A stretch of DNA of 64,000 bases, from contig NMRB01000549.1 in NCBI GenBank assembly GCA_002633025.1, positions 166,465 to 230,464 on the forward strand. The letters are read 5' to 3'. The notes under the pieces are model-generated. The model had not been told where the DNA came from, did not search any database, and worked only from the letters and a program-made list of their open reading frames with translations. Source of the stretch: Notospermus geniculatus (taxonomy: Eukaryota > Nemertea > Pilidiophora > Heteronemertea > Lineidae). A program made the translations under genes and the position numbers. Positions 30,235-40,995 of the stretch are shown piece by piece (the stretch's first letter is position 1; each line of letters starts with the position of its first letter).

Positions 30235-30647
30235 GTTATCAATTAGGAATGAAAACTGCTGCTACATATAAAAGAATGAGTTAGGTATGGTACCTTACTT
30301 GATCAACGGTTAGTAATGGTATCGAACGCGTCGAAATTCTCAAGCGATGATAAGGATGGCGGCCATTTGATCCTTTGATTTTTAAAACATTGTGCAAAAA
30401 CCTTGAAGCCGGTGGACTATTAATTTTTTATTTCAAATTTCTTTATTCTGGACACGCTTTGACTCCAAATGATTTGAATGTATGCATTAATTAGTCAATA
30501 GATACGTGAGACGAAAATGGCGCGAGGAGTCAGCTCGCCAATACCATGGAACTGCAAAAGGGAGTTTTTTTATGGCAACTACCTCCACTGTATACACGCT
30601 TCCTATAATTGTGCTGCCCCCTATTAATAGATTTAGAATCAACAGGA
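30235..30647. other. No recognised feature
   Basis: AT-rich spacer without supported frames. Confidence 0.5.
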
Positions 30648-30931
30648 AGTGACGTAAATGGAGGATTTGCTGCTGCTGATCATGATCATGGACGTAGGCC
30701 TAGGCCTTCATACACGACCTACCGCCGGAAGCCGTGTAGGCCTAGTCGATGTAGTAGGCCTAATATAGCCTGCACATCTCATGCCTACATTCTACAATTC
30801 GTCCCGGTGTAATGACTCAATGCAAAAAATATGAAAAAATAAAAATATAAAATGAAAAATAAATGACCCTTATGGGCCACCATAACTTTAGGACGTACTC
30901 CACACACCGACTAAATCCTCTCAAAGTTATT
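30648..30931. repeat. Segmental duplicate, uninterrupted copy (empty site)
   Basis: The block GACGTAAATGGAGGATTTGC through CTCTCAAAGTTATTAT is continuous here. In the second copy (31047-33012) it is split at CAATG by about 1.7 kb of inserted DNA. Here CAATG lies at 30818-30822. Confidence 0.9.
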
Positions 30932-31302
30932 ATGGTTTCCGATCTCCGTTCCGATGTCTGTTCAGTCTGTCACACCTGTAACTTTGTTCCTGCAAGAGCT
31001 ACAGACCTGGAAATGTGACCTACCCCCAGGTTTCATGACCTGAGCAGACGTAAATGGAGGATTTGCTGCTGCTGATCATGATTATGGACGTAGGCCTAGG
31101 CCTTCATACACGACCTACCGCCGGAAGCCGTGTAGGCCTAGTCGATGTAGTAGGCCTAATATAGCCTGCACATCTCATGCCTACATTCTACAATTCGTCC
31201 CGGTGTAATGACTCAATGCCTCCCCTTCTTATTGCCCGACCGGGCATTCATAATCACAAATTTCTCGGGCAATTGGAAGGAAAGTTACGGTTGGCTGCCA
31301 GC

Positions 31303-31405
31303 TCGCCCCGTGGCCGAGTGGGCTAAGGTGTTGTACTGATCGTTTATTTCTTTCTTTCCAGGTTTAGGTAGATCGATCCCCAGCACAGGACGTTCGTCTT
31401 TCTCG
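31303..31405 (+). ncRNA. tRNA-like arm of the element, left copy
   Basis: CCCCGTGGCCGAGTGGGCTA gives a good A box; the B box is replaced by GTAGATCGATCCCC. The inverted copy is at 32385-32475. A relic tRNA, not expected to be expressed. Confidence 0.45.
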
Positions 31406-31608
31406 TTCTTCTCCTTGTACTGTATCAATGCAATGCACGTGCTAATTAATGTATATGTATCTCTGTATTCTTTCCATTACTTCGCCACGACTATTTCTTG
31501 TGTTACTAAGATTATTTTGTTTCGTTTTTTTAATAGTAATTTTTGGTCAATAATTGATGAACAGAGTAAGCCTATTTTAATTTCCTTCGCAAAATCAATA
31601 ATTCGAAC

Positions 31609-31767
31609 AATAGGGAATTTAAGAAATCAAACGACAAACGTTAACTTTACGACAACGTTACTTTTCATACTGCGAATTCACCAGAATGTATATTACATAT
31701 GACATTTTCGGAAAAAAGTGTTGTCGTAAAGTTAACTTTTTTCATTTGATTTCTTGAACTCCCTATT
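31609..31767. mobile_element. Nested MITE with AATAGGGAATTTAAGAAATC ends
   Basis: About 50-bp inverted arms: AATAGGGA(A/G)TT(T/C)AAGAAATC to GTTAACTTTACGACAAC, round an AT-rich loop. Confidence 0.85.
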
Positions 31768-31905
31768 AAGAGTAGCGAAACTGTGCTGTACTAACGTGGT
31801 GCGTCTCCTCTGCACAGCTGTCATACCCACAGGGACCTGACGCGAGACAGTAGGGTTGGGTTGGGTTCGGTACGGCAAAAATAGATGAGCGAGTTATCTA
31901 TTTTT

Positions 31906-32078
31906 GGTTAGGGTTATCACCGTAATTAGGGTTAGTGGGTTAGAGTTATCACCGTAATTGGGGTTAGGGTTGTCACCGTAATTAGGGTTAGGGGGTTAGG
32001 GTTGTCACCGTAATTAGGGTTAGGGGTTAGGGTTGTCACCGTAATTGGGGTTAGGGTTATAACCGTAATTAGTTATAA
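31906..32078 (+). repeat. Telomere-like minisatellite
   Basis: Repeats of TTAGGGTT(A/G)TCACCGTAATT with TTAGGG and GGGTTAG variants, five to six units of about 24-36 bp. It resembles an interstitial TTAGGG tract mixed with a CACCGTAATT spacer. Confidence 0.9.
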
Positions 32079-32671
32079 CCCTAACCATCCATACTGTCTC
32101 GCGTCCACCGAAGCCACTGTGGTCATACATTTGTACCAATCACGATTTGGGATGACGTAAATGGTTGAAAAAAATACATGCGTGAAGGCCTAACTGTCAG
32201 ATACTTAGGTGTCAGTGGAAAAGATTAATTGAAATCCGAGTAAAAAAATAATGAGAAACACTATAAGTTATTGCAAAATAACGATTCTTCTACGAGTAGG
32301 GCAAGTACCTAACAATAGCATACCAAGAAGGGGAAACAGCCGAGCATGTGTATAACATTAATACTAGTACACTGAAAACGACGAGAAAAAGTCCTGTGCT
32401 GGTGATCGATCCACCTAAACCTGGAAAGAAATCATTAGTACAACGCCCTAGCCCACTCGGCCACGGGGCGAGCTGGCGGCAGGCCGAAAATTTCCTTCAA
32501 ATGAACCGAACCTCTACGTAGGCCTAATAATAGCTGTATGAAATAGACTCGAGGAGGCATTCACAGACGGGGGCAGTCATAATCATGATAGTTGTAATGC
32601 TGCTCATTGCCCCCCTAACAAGAATGCCCGGGGAGGCAATGAAAAACGGCCGAAGTGAAAATAAAACTTTC

Positions 32672-32902
32672 GCCACGTGGTGTAAACTTTACTCCGCGGA
32701 AATAACTTTATTCCGTGGAGTAAACTTTTCTCTGCGTGGAGTAAACTTTTCTCCGCGTGGAGTAAACTTTTCTGCGTGTGGAGTAAATCACGTGATTTCC
32801 GCGGAGAAAGGTTTACTCCACGCTTAGAGAAGTTTACTCACCGGAATAAAGTTATTTCCGCGGAGTTAAGTTTACTCCAGGGAATAAAGTTTATTCCACG
32901 GA
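32672..32902. mobile_element. Foldback built from CGTGGAGTAAACTTTTC repeats
   Basis: The left half repeats CGTGGAGTAAACTTTTC and TCCGCGGAAATAACTTTATT; the right half repeats their complements (GTTTACTCCACG and relatives). The whole can fold on itself with several registers. It lies beside the 31219-32636 insertion. Confidence 0.8.
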
Positions 32903-33012
32903 GAAAAATATGAAAAAATAAAAATATAAAATGAAAAATAAATGACCCTTATGGGCCACCATAACTTTAGGACGTACTCCACACACCGACTAAATCCTCT
33001 CAAAGTTATTAT

Positions 33013-33577
33013 ACGGAAGTTTTCCGAAGGTACCGTGACCGAAAGTTGCCGACCCTATAAGGTAGTTGCGCCTTGTTGCTCGGGTCTTTGGCTGGCGGTC
33101 ATTAGGTCCCAGCTTCGAATCCCACTGTCGGTCTGAGAGTGTGGGCAGGACTACCAAGAGTATATTTGTATACCGGTCGGAATGAGCAGAATGAGCAGGT
33201 TTTCTGAGTTCTACTGAAAGGATTCAGAACAGACTGGGCGTTAAAGTGAAGTCGGATGACACCTCTACAGTAAACCCGTCCCCAGTGTTTAGTTGGCCAT
33301 CGACCCACTAAACACTGGCATGATTGGCGCCGAAACTGAAGGATCATCAATAGACGGCGTTGTTTGACGAGATATCGAATCACATGCCATTATAACGGGT
33401 TTAACCGACGGCGCCGTAACACACTTTCTGTTTGGCTGTCATACGTGTACAAAATGTACACTGTGTATTCATACTTTTTCCGAGTGGAGAATCCAAATGC
33501 TTCTTTTAAGCTGGCCGAGAATCATAAATTTGGTCCGTTTTACCGGCAAGTCGCACAGATTCCCAAATGCGAGATTA
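33013..33577. other. Spacer with a small hairpin
   Basis: 33281-33318 is a hairpin (CCAGTGTTTAGTTGG and complement). Otherwise no gene or clear repeat; a GCTTCGAATCCC B-box-like word at about 33112 is not backed by a tRNA structure. Confidence 0.5.
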
Positions 33578-33585
33578 CCCGAATC

Positions 33586-34218
33586 CATCCTGAGAATATC
33601 AGGCGTTCTTAGTGCTCGCTACCTTCGTCGCCACACACAAATCCCTGAGAGAATACGCCTGAATCGGTGGAGTATCAAAGCCATTCCAGCAAATGTTCAT
33701 CCCCACCATCTCATCCCAAGTTGGCCAGTGATTGTTACACATGAACTACGCAGGTAACAAAGCTGACCCAGCAGGTCAACATGAAATAAACTCCTGTTTC
33801 GCGACGTGTGGCCTGAGAATGATATACATTCTGTGCGATGAATGTAGGACAGGCTGAACTCAACTTAGATAGAATCCAGCGGTGTAGGATAGGTTAATTG
33901 CCTGGCATAACTAGGTCAGCTGTGTCAGCTGCTTGGCTGTGAATATTACAAGGGCCGTTATACATGTATACGTGTAACTGATCTCTAGTTAGGCTGGGGT
34001 GGGGAAGCTGAGGTACTTCAGCACTGTGTTGTGCGTGACACTACGGTACAATCTACGTGTAATGCCTGTCATCTTAAGGTGACTCAGAAATGGCGTTCGC
34101 TGATTGGGCGCATTTTCTCAGGCGCCAAATACTTCAGCAAATCAAGCGAAATCTCTCAGGGGTTTGTCTGCGGTGACGAAGGGAGCGAGCAGTAAGAACG
34201 CCTGATATTCTCAGGATG
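33586..34218. mobile_element. hAT-like element with exact 8-bp target duplication
   Basis: CCCGAATC at 33578-33585 and 34219-34226 flanks ends CATCCTGAGAATATCAGGCG and complement; arms of about 65 bp match with few changes. No transposase. The 8-bp target fits hAT. Confidence 0.9.
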
Positions 34219-34338
34219 CCCGAATCGGTCTGCTGGTCATACTTTGAGACTGGCGTCAACTATAGCAGTTTCAGAGCGCGGGTAACGTACTGCGTACTGT
34301 TTGAAACTGCGGAGGGAGTTTACCTCTACCGTTATTAA

Positions 34339-34729
34339 AGCAAATCGCTCGCGGTGTTTGTTTACATTCTGTAGGGGCGCCATGACAGTTGGTCCTCAAT
34401 ATCAAGCGTCATTTTGAGAAAAAGGCGAAATAAGGATTTTAGTTTAATGGGAAATGCATTAGACAGCGAAACTTCGGAGGCGTATTCTGCAAAATCTGCC
34501 GCTTCGAAATCAATGTGAATAATACAAAATGTACATTTCGACCGACTGATTATGAAAATCTCATTAGTCCATTTTAACAAATTTTTAATGGAACGTCGTC
34601 CCCAGGTGCAGGTGCGCGTATTTGCACAGGTTTTGCATATGACTGGAGCACGGCTTTGCCTGGAGGCTAGATTCACTCCCTATGAGAGGTACCATCAAAA
34701 ATCAAAACAACCCCCACGAGCCATTTGTT
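34339..34729. mobile_element. MITE with TTAA target duplication, copy 2 (inverted)
   Basis: TTAA at 34335-34338 and 34730-34733. Sequence aligns in opposite orientation with 11364-11744 through most of its length. The minus-strand frame 34362-34676 keeps the CTFC..DFEAADFAEYASE stretch found on the plus strand in copy 1. Confidence 0.88.
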
Positions 34730-34762
34730 TTAATATCAGACTATAAACCCAAACTTTTAACT

Positions 34763-35094
34763 TCATATCCTCATCTCTTCATGTGAATAGCAGGAACTTT
34801 TCTGTGAAGGTGTAACCGAGATGGCGGTCACCACTGTACAAACGTTGCTGGCGTAGTATATACTTTGCTGATAAGCTTCTCCCAAGGGCATGCAACGAAT
34901 AGACGTGACTTGATCCCTCGTCGTAAGAATGTGATAAGAGAGTTCAGACTGGGCACTCGAACTCAAAGTAAACTCGTCATTGCGGAAATACGTACAGGAA
35001 CTCACGATGATGTTTCCATCTTTGCTAAAAGTCTTTCCTTCTCCTGTTGACCTCTCAATTGTCGTCTCTTTCTCCATGGCCTTAAGATAGTTAG
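34763..35094 (-). CDS. Unrecognised exon candidate
   Basis: A good acceptor (TTTTTCTCTTACAATTTCATTAG) opens a 110-residue frame on the minus strand ending at a stop at 34763. The translation (ANYLKAMEKETTIERSTGEG, then NIIVSSCTYFRNDEFTLSSS) is polar with four Cys. I do not recognise it. It lies between a MITE and a SINE, so it may be a terminal exon of a host gene or chance. Confidence 0.3.
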
Positions 35095-35136
35095 CTAATG
35101 AAATTGTAAGAGAAAAAGTCACGCAGCAAACGTTTT

Positions 35137-35372
35137 GGCCTGGTGGTCGAGCGGTCTAACACGCTTGACTTTCAATCCTAACAGGCTCAGTACGTGGGTT
35201 CGATCCCCGGCCAGGACATGTATGTGAAAAGCTGTGAAGCAATTAGAGTCTGTCGGATGAGACTCAAAGCCGTGGTCCCTTGTACCTGAGTGTCTATGCC
35301 TGGGCAAGTAAAAGACCCCACACAGGTGGACAGTAGCCTGTCGTGGATTCCACACCGTAGTATAAGCTTAAG
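35137..35372 (+). mobile_element. tRNA-derived SINE
   Basis: Head: A box TGGTCGAGCGG and B box GGTTCGATCCC in a Leu/Ser-like tRNA layout with a long variable arm and a partly paired acceptor (CCTGG/CCAGG). Body: GTCGGATGAGACTCAAAGCC and GTAAAAGACCC, a core shared in general form by many invertebrate SINEs. The tail is not sharply defined. Confidence 0.75.
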
Positions 35373-36009
35373 ATCCAAAAGGGTTACGAAGCTTCAAATT
35401 ATCTATCTATATTTATCTATCTTTACGCATACATGTATCTCATATCGCAATACCAGTACCTCCACATTACGACACAGTCGCTCTAAAAGTACATGGCGGG
35501 CCAAGAAAAACGCACACAAACACACATCTCCAAAACTCAATCCCAAACCACTGACAGAGAATCTCTCTAGGAGCAAATAACATTAAGATAATACTACGAT
35601 TCGATCCTAGCTGTAGCTCCAGAACCATTTTTGTGAAATTTAGTCAAAGGACTTGAATAGTAAGGTTTCACAATCTTTCGAAACACGAAGTCCGAAATAC
35701 GAAATTCAGCTTCATTTCCAGGACCGAATGTATATTTCTTGAGAGGTTACCGCAAAAGTCTTTTAGCTATCGTGTAGGACCGAGGGTTTTTTGGTGCGTC
35801 TTGAATTTTTTAAATTTCCATTTCGTATCTACGAAATGGAAGCGGAAAAATAAATTTCAAAAAAATTTAATACACACCGTAACTTTATCGGTTTAACCAT
35901 AAAGACATCAAACCCCTAAAGCAACCACTTGGGCACACGCTGGTGCTTGACCGATGAGTTCCAGTTTTTCTCACCAGATGGCTCTTATCACCCAAATTTC
36001 CATGTTAAA
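35373..36009. other. Spacer with an E-family end
   Basis: 35662-35850 holds TAGTAAGGTTTCAC followed by ACGAAGTCCGAAATACGAAA and CTTCATTTCCAGGACCGAAT, matching the left part of E2 (18294-18360). No right end was found. The rest is unassigned. Confidence 0.6.
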
Positions 36010-36705
36010 ATAAGCACCAACATAGTTAAACCACAGATTAAGTTGTCCATGGTTCATCCATGGTTGAACCAATTTCATAACATAAATGGCTATTACCAAT
36101 GGATAAGGTCACACCCTGTGAACACGATCTCGTTGTATATGCTCTGGCAAAACGACTTAATCCAAGTTTAATCTACCCCCTCTGCCGAGCAATTGCTTTG
36201 GACACCTATTTCATTATCCGGCTGACTGTAATCTGGTGAACACCTGCAAGATCGCAATCTGTCATCTGGAAATGACCTGTGGCGTAAAATCGTAGCGTGA
36301 GTAAAAGCCTGTTAATTGGTGAAACGGCAGCGTTCCTGTTGGAGTTGGGTGTAATATATTCTTCCATCCAATCCAAAATTAGCAAAACGTTCTCCTTGGT
36401 GAAGCGGTATCTTTTGTGGAAATCACCATCTCTAAACTCCTCCATCGGATTGCTTCTCTCTCAAATCAGCCGTTCTGGCCGTTCAAAATTGTCAAAGCGT
36501 TGATCCAGTCCATCTTGTCACTTCAGTCACTTCTTCAAAAATGCCGTAATCCAAGTTTAAACCTACCCCTTGGCTGGTTTAGAATAATCTGTGGTTTAAA
36601 CACCGGATAAAAGTTAATCCTTGTTGGTGCAGGCGGATTAATTTTTTAAACCATACTTAAACCTAGTTTAAGCCTAATCTAAGGTTTATCCACGTTGGTG
36701 CATAC
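36010..36705. mobile_element. PIF/Harbinger-related element with transposase remnant
   Basis: GCACCAACATAGTTAAACCA at the left and an inverted relative (TGGTGCATACGGGCC preceded by TTTATCCACG) at the right frame a core with a HARBI1-like coding remnant. Several TTTAAACCACAGATTA-type words repeat on both strands. Confidence 0.55.
36190..36510 (-). pseudogene. HARBI1-like transposase, N-terminal fragment
   Basis: The minus frame reads RFDNFERPERLI, stop, ERSNPMEEFRDGDFHKRYRF, then KENVLLILDWMEEYI, LLLTLRFYATGHFQ and GVHQITVSRIMK, stop, VSKAIARQRG. This is the usual start of PIF/Harbinger transposases: the helical DNA-binding part with FYATGxFQ and the VSQxTVSR motif. Two in-frame stops (one replacing an expected Arg) and loss of the DDE catalytic part make it dead. 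Several Harbinger-type MITEs with TAA/TTA targets in the window could have been moved by enzymes of this family. Confidence 0.8.
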
Positions 36706-37099
36706 GGGCCTNTAGAAGCCATGTACAGTTTATTAATTGAAATGGTTGAAATAAAAAGTGTGGAGATAAACTATTCGAAAAAATGTAACTTAGGCTGAAA
36801 TTCAGGCAAAATTTTCCTGGATCCTTCTTCAAGAAGGATTCAGGAAAATTACTTCATCAGCAAGTTTAAAGCGGAACTAAACCGTTAATCATGTTATTTT
36901 GCACAGGCTCGTCAGGGTGATAAGAAATTTCTGCTTTGATCTTGCCTACCATTTAGAGCTTCGCTTCATTCACTTCAATAATTAGCCGTTTTTAAATCAG
37001 GGCCTATTGTAATCCTGGTATTATTTGAACATTTTGCCTGAACCTGCTTTGCGACAGGTTATGTGTATATATATCTCATGTAAATAATATAAGCAATAG
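36706..37099. other. No recognised feature
   Basis: AT-rich sequence. A small self-complementary AATTTTCCTGAATCCTTC pair lies at about 36810-36850. Confidence 0.5.
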
Positions 37100-37370
37100 A
37101 AATCGGGTTTCTAAGGTGAAAGACATTGCTTCCTACCAGAATCGAACCCACGGACCCTCGCATTAAGGCATCAATCGCCAGCACTAAGGGGCAGCACGCC
37201 TTAAACCACTAGGCCAAATCCCCATCTTCAAAAAAGATGGTTCAATGGCCCATATTTAAACGAGGCGTCCATAAGTACCCTGCGAGTAGTCCAAACAATC
37301 TCCGAACCCAAACAGTTTTATGTTATGCGAGGGGTCACAAGTAAAGGAGATACAAGTAAATAATATGTAA
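37100..37370 (-). mobile_element. tRNA-derived SINE, copy 2 (intact boxes)
   Basis: The tRNA-like head is at 37132-37224 on the minus strand: A box TGGCCTAGTGG and B box GGTTCGATTCT, Leu/Ser-like with a long variable arm. Its body recurs at 170-372. Confidence 0.75.
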
Positions 37371-37520
37371 ATAATATAAATGATATGTAAATAATATGTG
37401 TTCATTCCCACTGAAGATTTCCAAGAGGAATGAAAGCGCTATGGGACATTAAAATACCGGTATATATAATGAGAATTTCAGCCTAAGTTACATTTTTTCG
37501 AATACAATTGCTACTTTTGC

Positions 37521-39268
37521 AGGGCTAATAATGCTTTGCTTAAAGCTGACAGGTCAGATATACTCTCCGACTTGTATGCAAAAATGTTTACGCTCAACTT
37601 CGGCGGACCAAGAGGCTGCCGAAGTCGAGCGTTCGGTAATGTTCGTAATGTACACTAAGCTTCCTACCTTGAGACACCCATTACACCCTGCGCATACCAA
37701 CTACGTCACCATTCACTCGCCTGACAACCGGAAGTGAAGGATCGAGGGCTCTGCATGGACAGAGGTAGGCTCCAAATATACAGTGTACGTATCTAAAAAA
37801 ATCGCATGCAATCTGCGTCAAAAATGCAGATAGTCCAAACGAAAACTAATTCCGACTGCCACTGGTAGTACGTAACATGGCATTTCGAGAACACATACGG
37901 GAATTGTCCTCAAAATAATTATCAGCTCCGGTCTTGATATTAGCGGGTCCAACGACGCCCGCTCCAACGCCTCTACACTGGAGTGGAGGTGTTCGCCATG
38001 AATTCATGCATGTAGGCCTATGTACTGATTGGCCTCGCCCAAAGTTGTAATCGCGTGACACTATGGAGAACCGAAAGGGAAATTAGGAGTTCTGTTATTC
38101 AAATGAGATAGGCCTGTAAACCACACTGCCAAGCCATTCATTCAATGACAGTGGACTAGACAACAGGCCTGAATAATAGCTATTGTAGGCTTTCGGGCAA
38201 CCGAACTCCTTACGTTCCCCAGGTTAGGTAACACACTGCTAGGCCCAGGAGTATTGAGGTTTCCCACTGACGTCACACGGCCGCCATACTGGCCGTCAAA
38301 ATGAAGCCATGGAGGCTGCCATCTTGTTCTCGGTTCAAAAGTTTAGCGGCCCGTACAGACCACTGGGAGCAGAATCTCAACAAATCACTTTACCTCTCAC
38401 AGTTCCTGAACATAAGTAGTTTGTCTGGTGTGAAAACCGTGTTGAAAACAAAGCGAATCGTTCATACGGCTTGCTGGTGGAAGAGGTCTGATGACTGCCG
38501 GCAACGTCCAAACTGCGTCAAAAACGCTGTGTTGATGCTGTGACGTTGCGTCATTTGACGGCCAATATGGCGGACATTTTGAGCTGTGACGTCACGTGGG
38601 AAACCTCTATAGAGGCCTTGCAATGACGTCATCCTGGCGGCCATGCTGAGGGGCAAGTGGGCAGAGGTGTGAGCTGACCGTGACGTGGCCTGCGTGAAGT
38701 GCGCGACGCCAGTGTTTGACGTAACGTCATTGGGACATTTCGCTGCGCCTCTGCAGTATGTGCCCCCCAGCATGGCGGCTTGTGACGTCATTTGCAAGGC
38801 CTCTATACTGGCATTGGGTACGCACGGCCATGGCGACCTGCACAAGCAGACGTCTCTTGATACACCAATCTTTGTGGTGACTACTTATTTTTGTATAGCA
38901 TCCGCGATCATTGATAACTGATCGGATGTTTTGTTTATTCAGTGTGTTTGGATTCGATTCGATATGCTATTATTACTATGGCGGTGATTACCTCTAACTC
39001 CGGGGAAATTTTCCTTCATCCATTTTGAAGTTTCGAGTGTTGGATCACCAGGGAGCCCTCGATCCTTCACTTCCGGTTATCAGGAGAGTGAATGATGACG
39101 TAGTTGGAATGCGCAGGGTGTAATGGGTGTTTCAAGGTAAGACGCTAGTGCACATCACGAACATTACCGAACGCTCGACTTCGCAGCCTCGTGGTCTGCG
39201 GAAGTTGAGCGTAAAAAGTTTTGCATACAAGTCGCAGAGTATATCAAACCTGTCAGCTTTAAGCCCTG
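37521..39268. mobile_element. 1.75 kb element with about 225-bp inverted ends
   Basis: The left arm (37521-37755) starts AGGGC, has a 15-bp extra piece, then TTAAAGCTGACAGG; the right arm (39046-39268) is its inverted counterpart ending CCTGTCAGCTTTAAGCCCT. Both arms carry GCTCAACTTCGG/CTCGACTTC words. The core has GACGTCA and GGCGGCCAT words but no transposase. Confidence 0.82.
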
Positions 39269-39437
39269 GAATTATCTTCTTGTACATGTACGTGCTTTTC
39301 TTCAATAAAACTTTCTATCAATCAATCTGCTTGTATCAGTGGCCTTTTTGGCAAGGTCACCTTCTTAAAATCCCTGGAGACAAGACGTTATGATTGACAT
39401 AAATACACAGATATTTTTATTTTGTTTTAAAAATGTA

Positions 39438-39693
39438 GGACCAAATTCATAAAGGGTATAAAAGACTTAGACGCGTGTAACTTCGTCAAATGCGTCAAAA
39501 TGTATGTGCATAATAGTGAAGTTACAGCGTCTAAGTCTTAAAGGAGTTAGACGCCGAAGTTGTAAACAAGCTGGTTTGTTTACAAATATGGTCGGCAAAC
39601 TCGACGCAGGCGTCCGTGGATAGAGAACCAGTGAGTGAGTGTTTACAACTTCGGCGTCTAACTCCTTTAAAACACCCTTTGTGAATATGGCCA
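39438..39693. mobile_element. Double-hairpin MITE
   Basis: Outer ends GGACCAAATTCATAAAGGG and CCCTTTGTGAATATGGCC. Inside, two successive hairpins share GACTTAGACGC and AGTTAGACGCCGAAG arms. Confidence 0.8.
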
Positions 39694-40050
39694 CTAATAT
39701 GTATAATTCCGCACATATCTTGGAGTTTTCGTCCTGGCGTGGGAGTTTCTTCTTTTTCCCAGAACGTCAACACTCGCGCCTGTAGAGTGAGGCCCGTTCA
39801 CTTCGTCGAGCACCATCAATCGGGAGTGAGTACGCTTCAGACCAGAATCACGGCTGGGCGGCTACTGGGCTAATTAAAAAAAAACTTTTCAACATAAATT
39901 TTAAAAAAATTCAACATAAATGATCCTGGTTGGCCCTATTATCTTCCAACATAGTACCTGTAACGTAAATATACCTTTTCTAGCCATAATATGATGCCAG
40001 TGCCAGTGCCAGGTTTAGAACCAAACCCTACACAGGGAAACTGACGTACA
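39694..40050. other. No recognised feature
   Basis: No gene signal. A-rich near 39870-39920. Confidence 0.5.
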
Positions 40051-40051
40051 T

Positions 40052-40091
40052 CTGGCGGACGTATGGCGTATATACGGCATACGTCCGCCAG
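40052..40091. repeat. 40-bp hairpin
   Basis: CTGGCGGACGTATG and its exact complement flank a 12-base loop that is itself near-palindromic. Confidence 0.85.
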
Positions 40092-40329
40092 TCCTGGTTG
40101 CGTATATATACCGTATATAAAAGTAGCTAGATTCAATTTGTATGTACACTCATGGCCAAAAGTAAATGGACAGCAGTTTATCTTGAATATCTCCAAACCA
40201 ATGGGGTGAAGAAAATTGAATCTGACATATGTAGTGGTAAATTTTCCTGGCTATCTAATGGCATCAGCGTCGAAAAAATCCGCTGAAAACCGCATTTGAC
40301 AGAAGGAATTTTGTAACCAGAATGTCCAG

Positions 40330-40940
40330 TCATTTTTGCACTCATTTTACCTTGCAATGGAACCTAACCACAAACCACAAGTGGGCCAATTACGCTGAAA
40401 GGGTAAATGTCGTCCATGGTATATACAAAGATAACCCAGGATCTCAATCTTCACTAAAACAATACCCTGGGTGTACCTTCGGTAGCCGAGCATCACCCAG
40501 CATCGTAGTATGACACCTGGATTCGAGATTGTCTCGCCCATGGTCACGTGACCGTCTGCAGAATGTCATGAACAGCTACACTCAACAAGTACCGCCGCGC
40601 GAGACCGCGAGATTGCACGGGACTTCTAAATATGACTCGTTCCTAGGCATAGATTGCGGAAGCTGGGTGATGTTCGGCTACGGAAACTACACCCAGGGTA
40701 TTGTTTTAGTGAAGACTGAGATCCTGGGTAATCTTTGTATATACCCAGGACGACATTTACCCTTTCAGCGCCAATTACGTGCGTATGATTGCATGATTAT
40801 CTTTGAATCAGAGTATACACCTGAACAAGGTCCTATTATAAGTCTATCAACCGTGAATTGACATGCACACGTAATTGTCCAATTTGTGGTTTGTGGTTAG
40901 GTTCCATTGAGCAAGGTAAAATGAGTTCAAAAGTGACTGA
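40330..40940. mobile_element. Inverted-repeat element, right arm split
   Basis: The left arm (about 40330-40502) contains GGAACCTAACCACAAACCAC and CCCAGGATCTCAATCTTCAC. It reappears inverted at 40668-40790 and 40875-40940, the right arm being cut by about 80 bp of other sequence. Confidence 0.75.
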
Positions 40941-40995
40941 ACATTCTGAAAAGCACTTTACTTGGTAGTATACCTTGCAGCTATTACATTGATCA

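Larger units (their letters stand above)
31219..32636. mobile_element. 1418-bp element with tRNA-like arms and telomere-like core
   Basis: Flanked by CAATG at 31214-31218 and 32637-32641; ends CCTCCCC and GGGGAGG. The arms (31303-31405; 32385-32475) are inverted copies of a tRNA-like unit with the A box TGGCCGAGTGG and a mutated B box. The core contains an inverted pair GACGCGAGACAGTA (31838) and TACTGTCTCGCGTC (32091) round a TTAGGG-like minisatellite. A separate MITE (31609-31767) is nested in it. No protein-coding gene seen. Confidence 0.78.
31047..33012. repeat. Segmental duplicate, copy 2 split by insertions
   Basis: Left piece 31047-31218 and right piece about 32905-33012 match the block at 30648-30931. 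Between them sit the 1418-bp element 31219-32636 and the foldback at 32672-32902. Confidence 0.88.

Noticed and set aside
31906-32078. True telomere or chromosome end
   Set aside because: The TTAGGG words are mixed with CACCGTAATT spacers and lie inside a mobile element flanked by CAATG.
33064-33130. tRNA from a B-box-like GCTTCGAATCCC
   Set aside because: No A box at the right distance and no stems.
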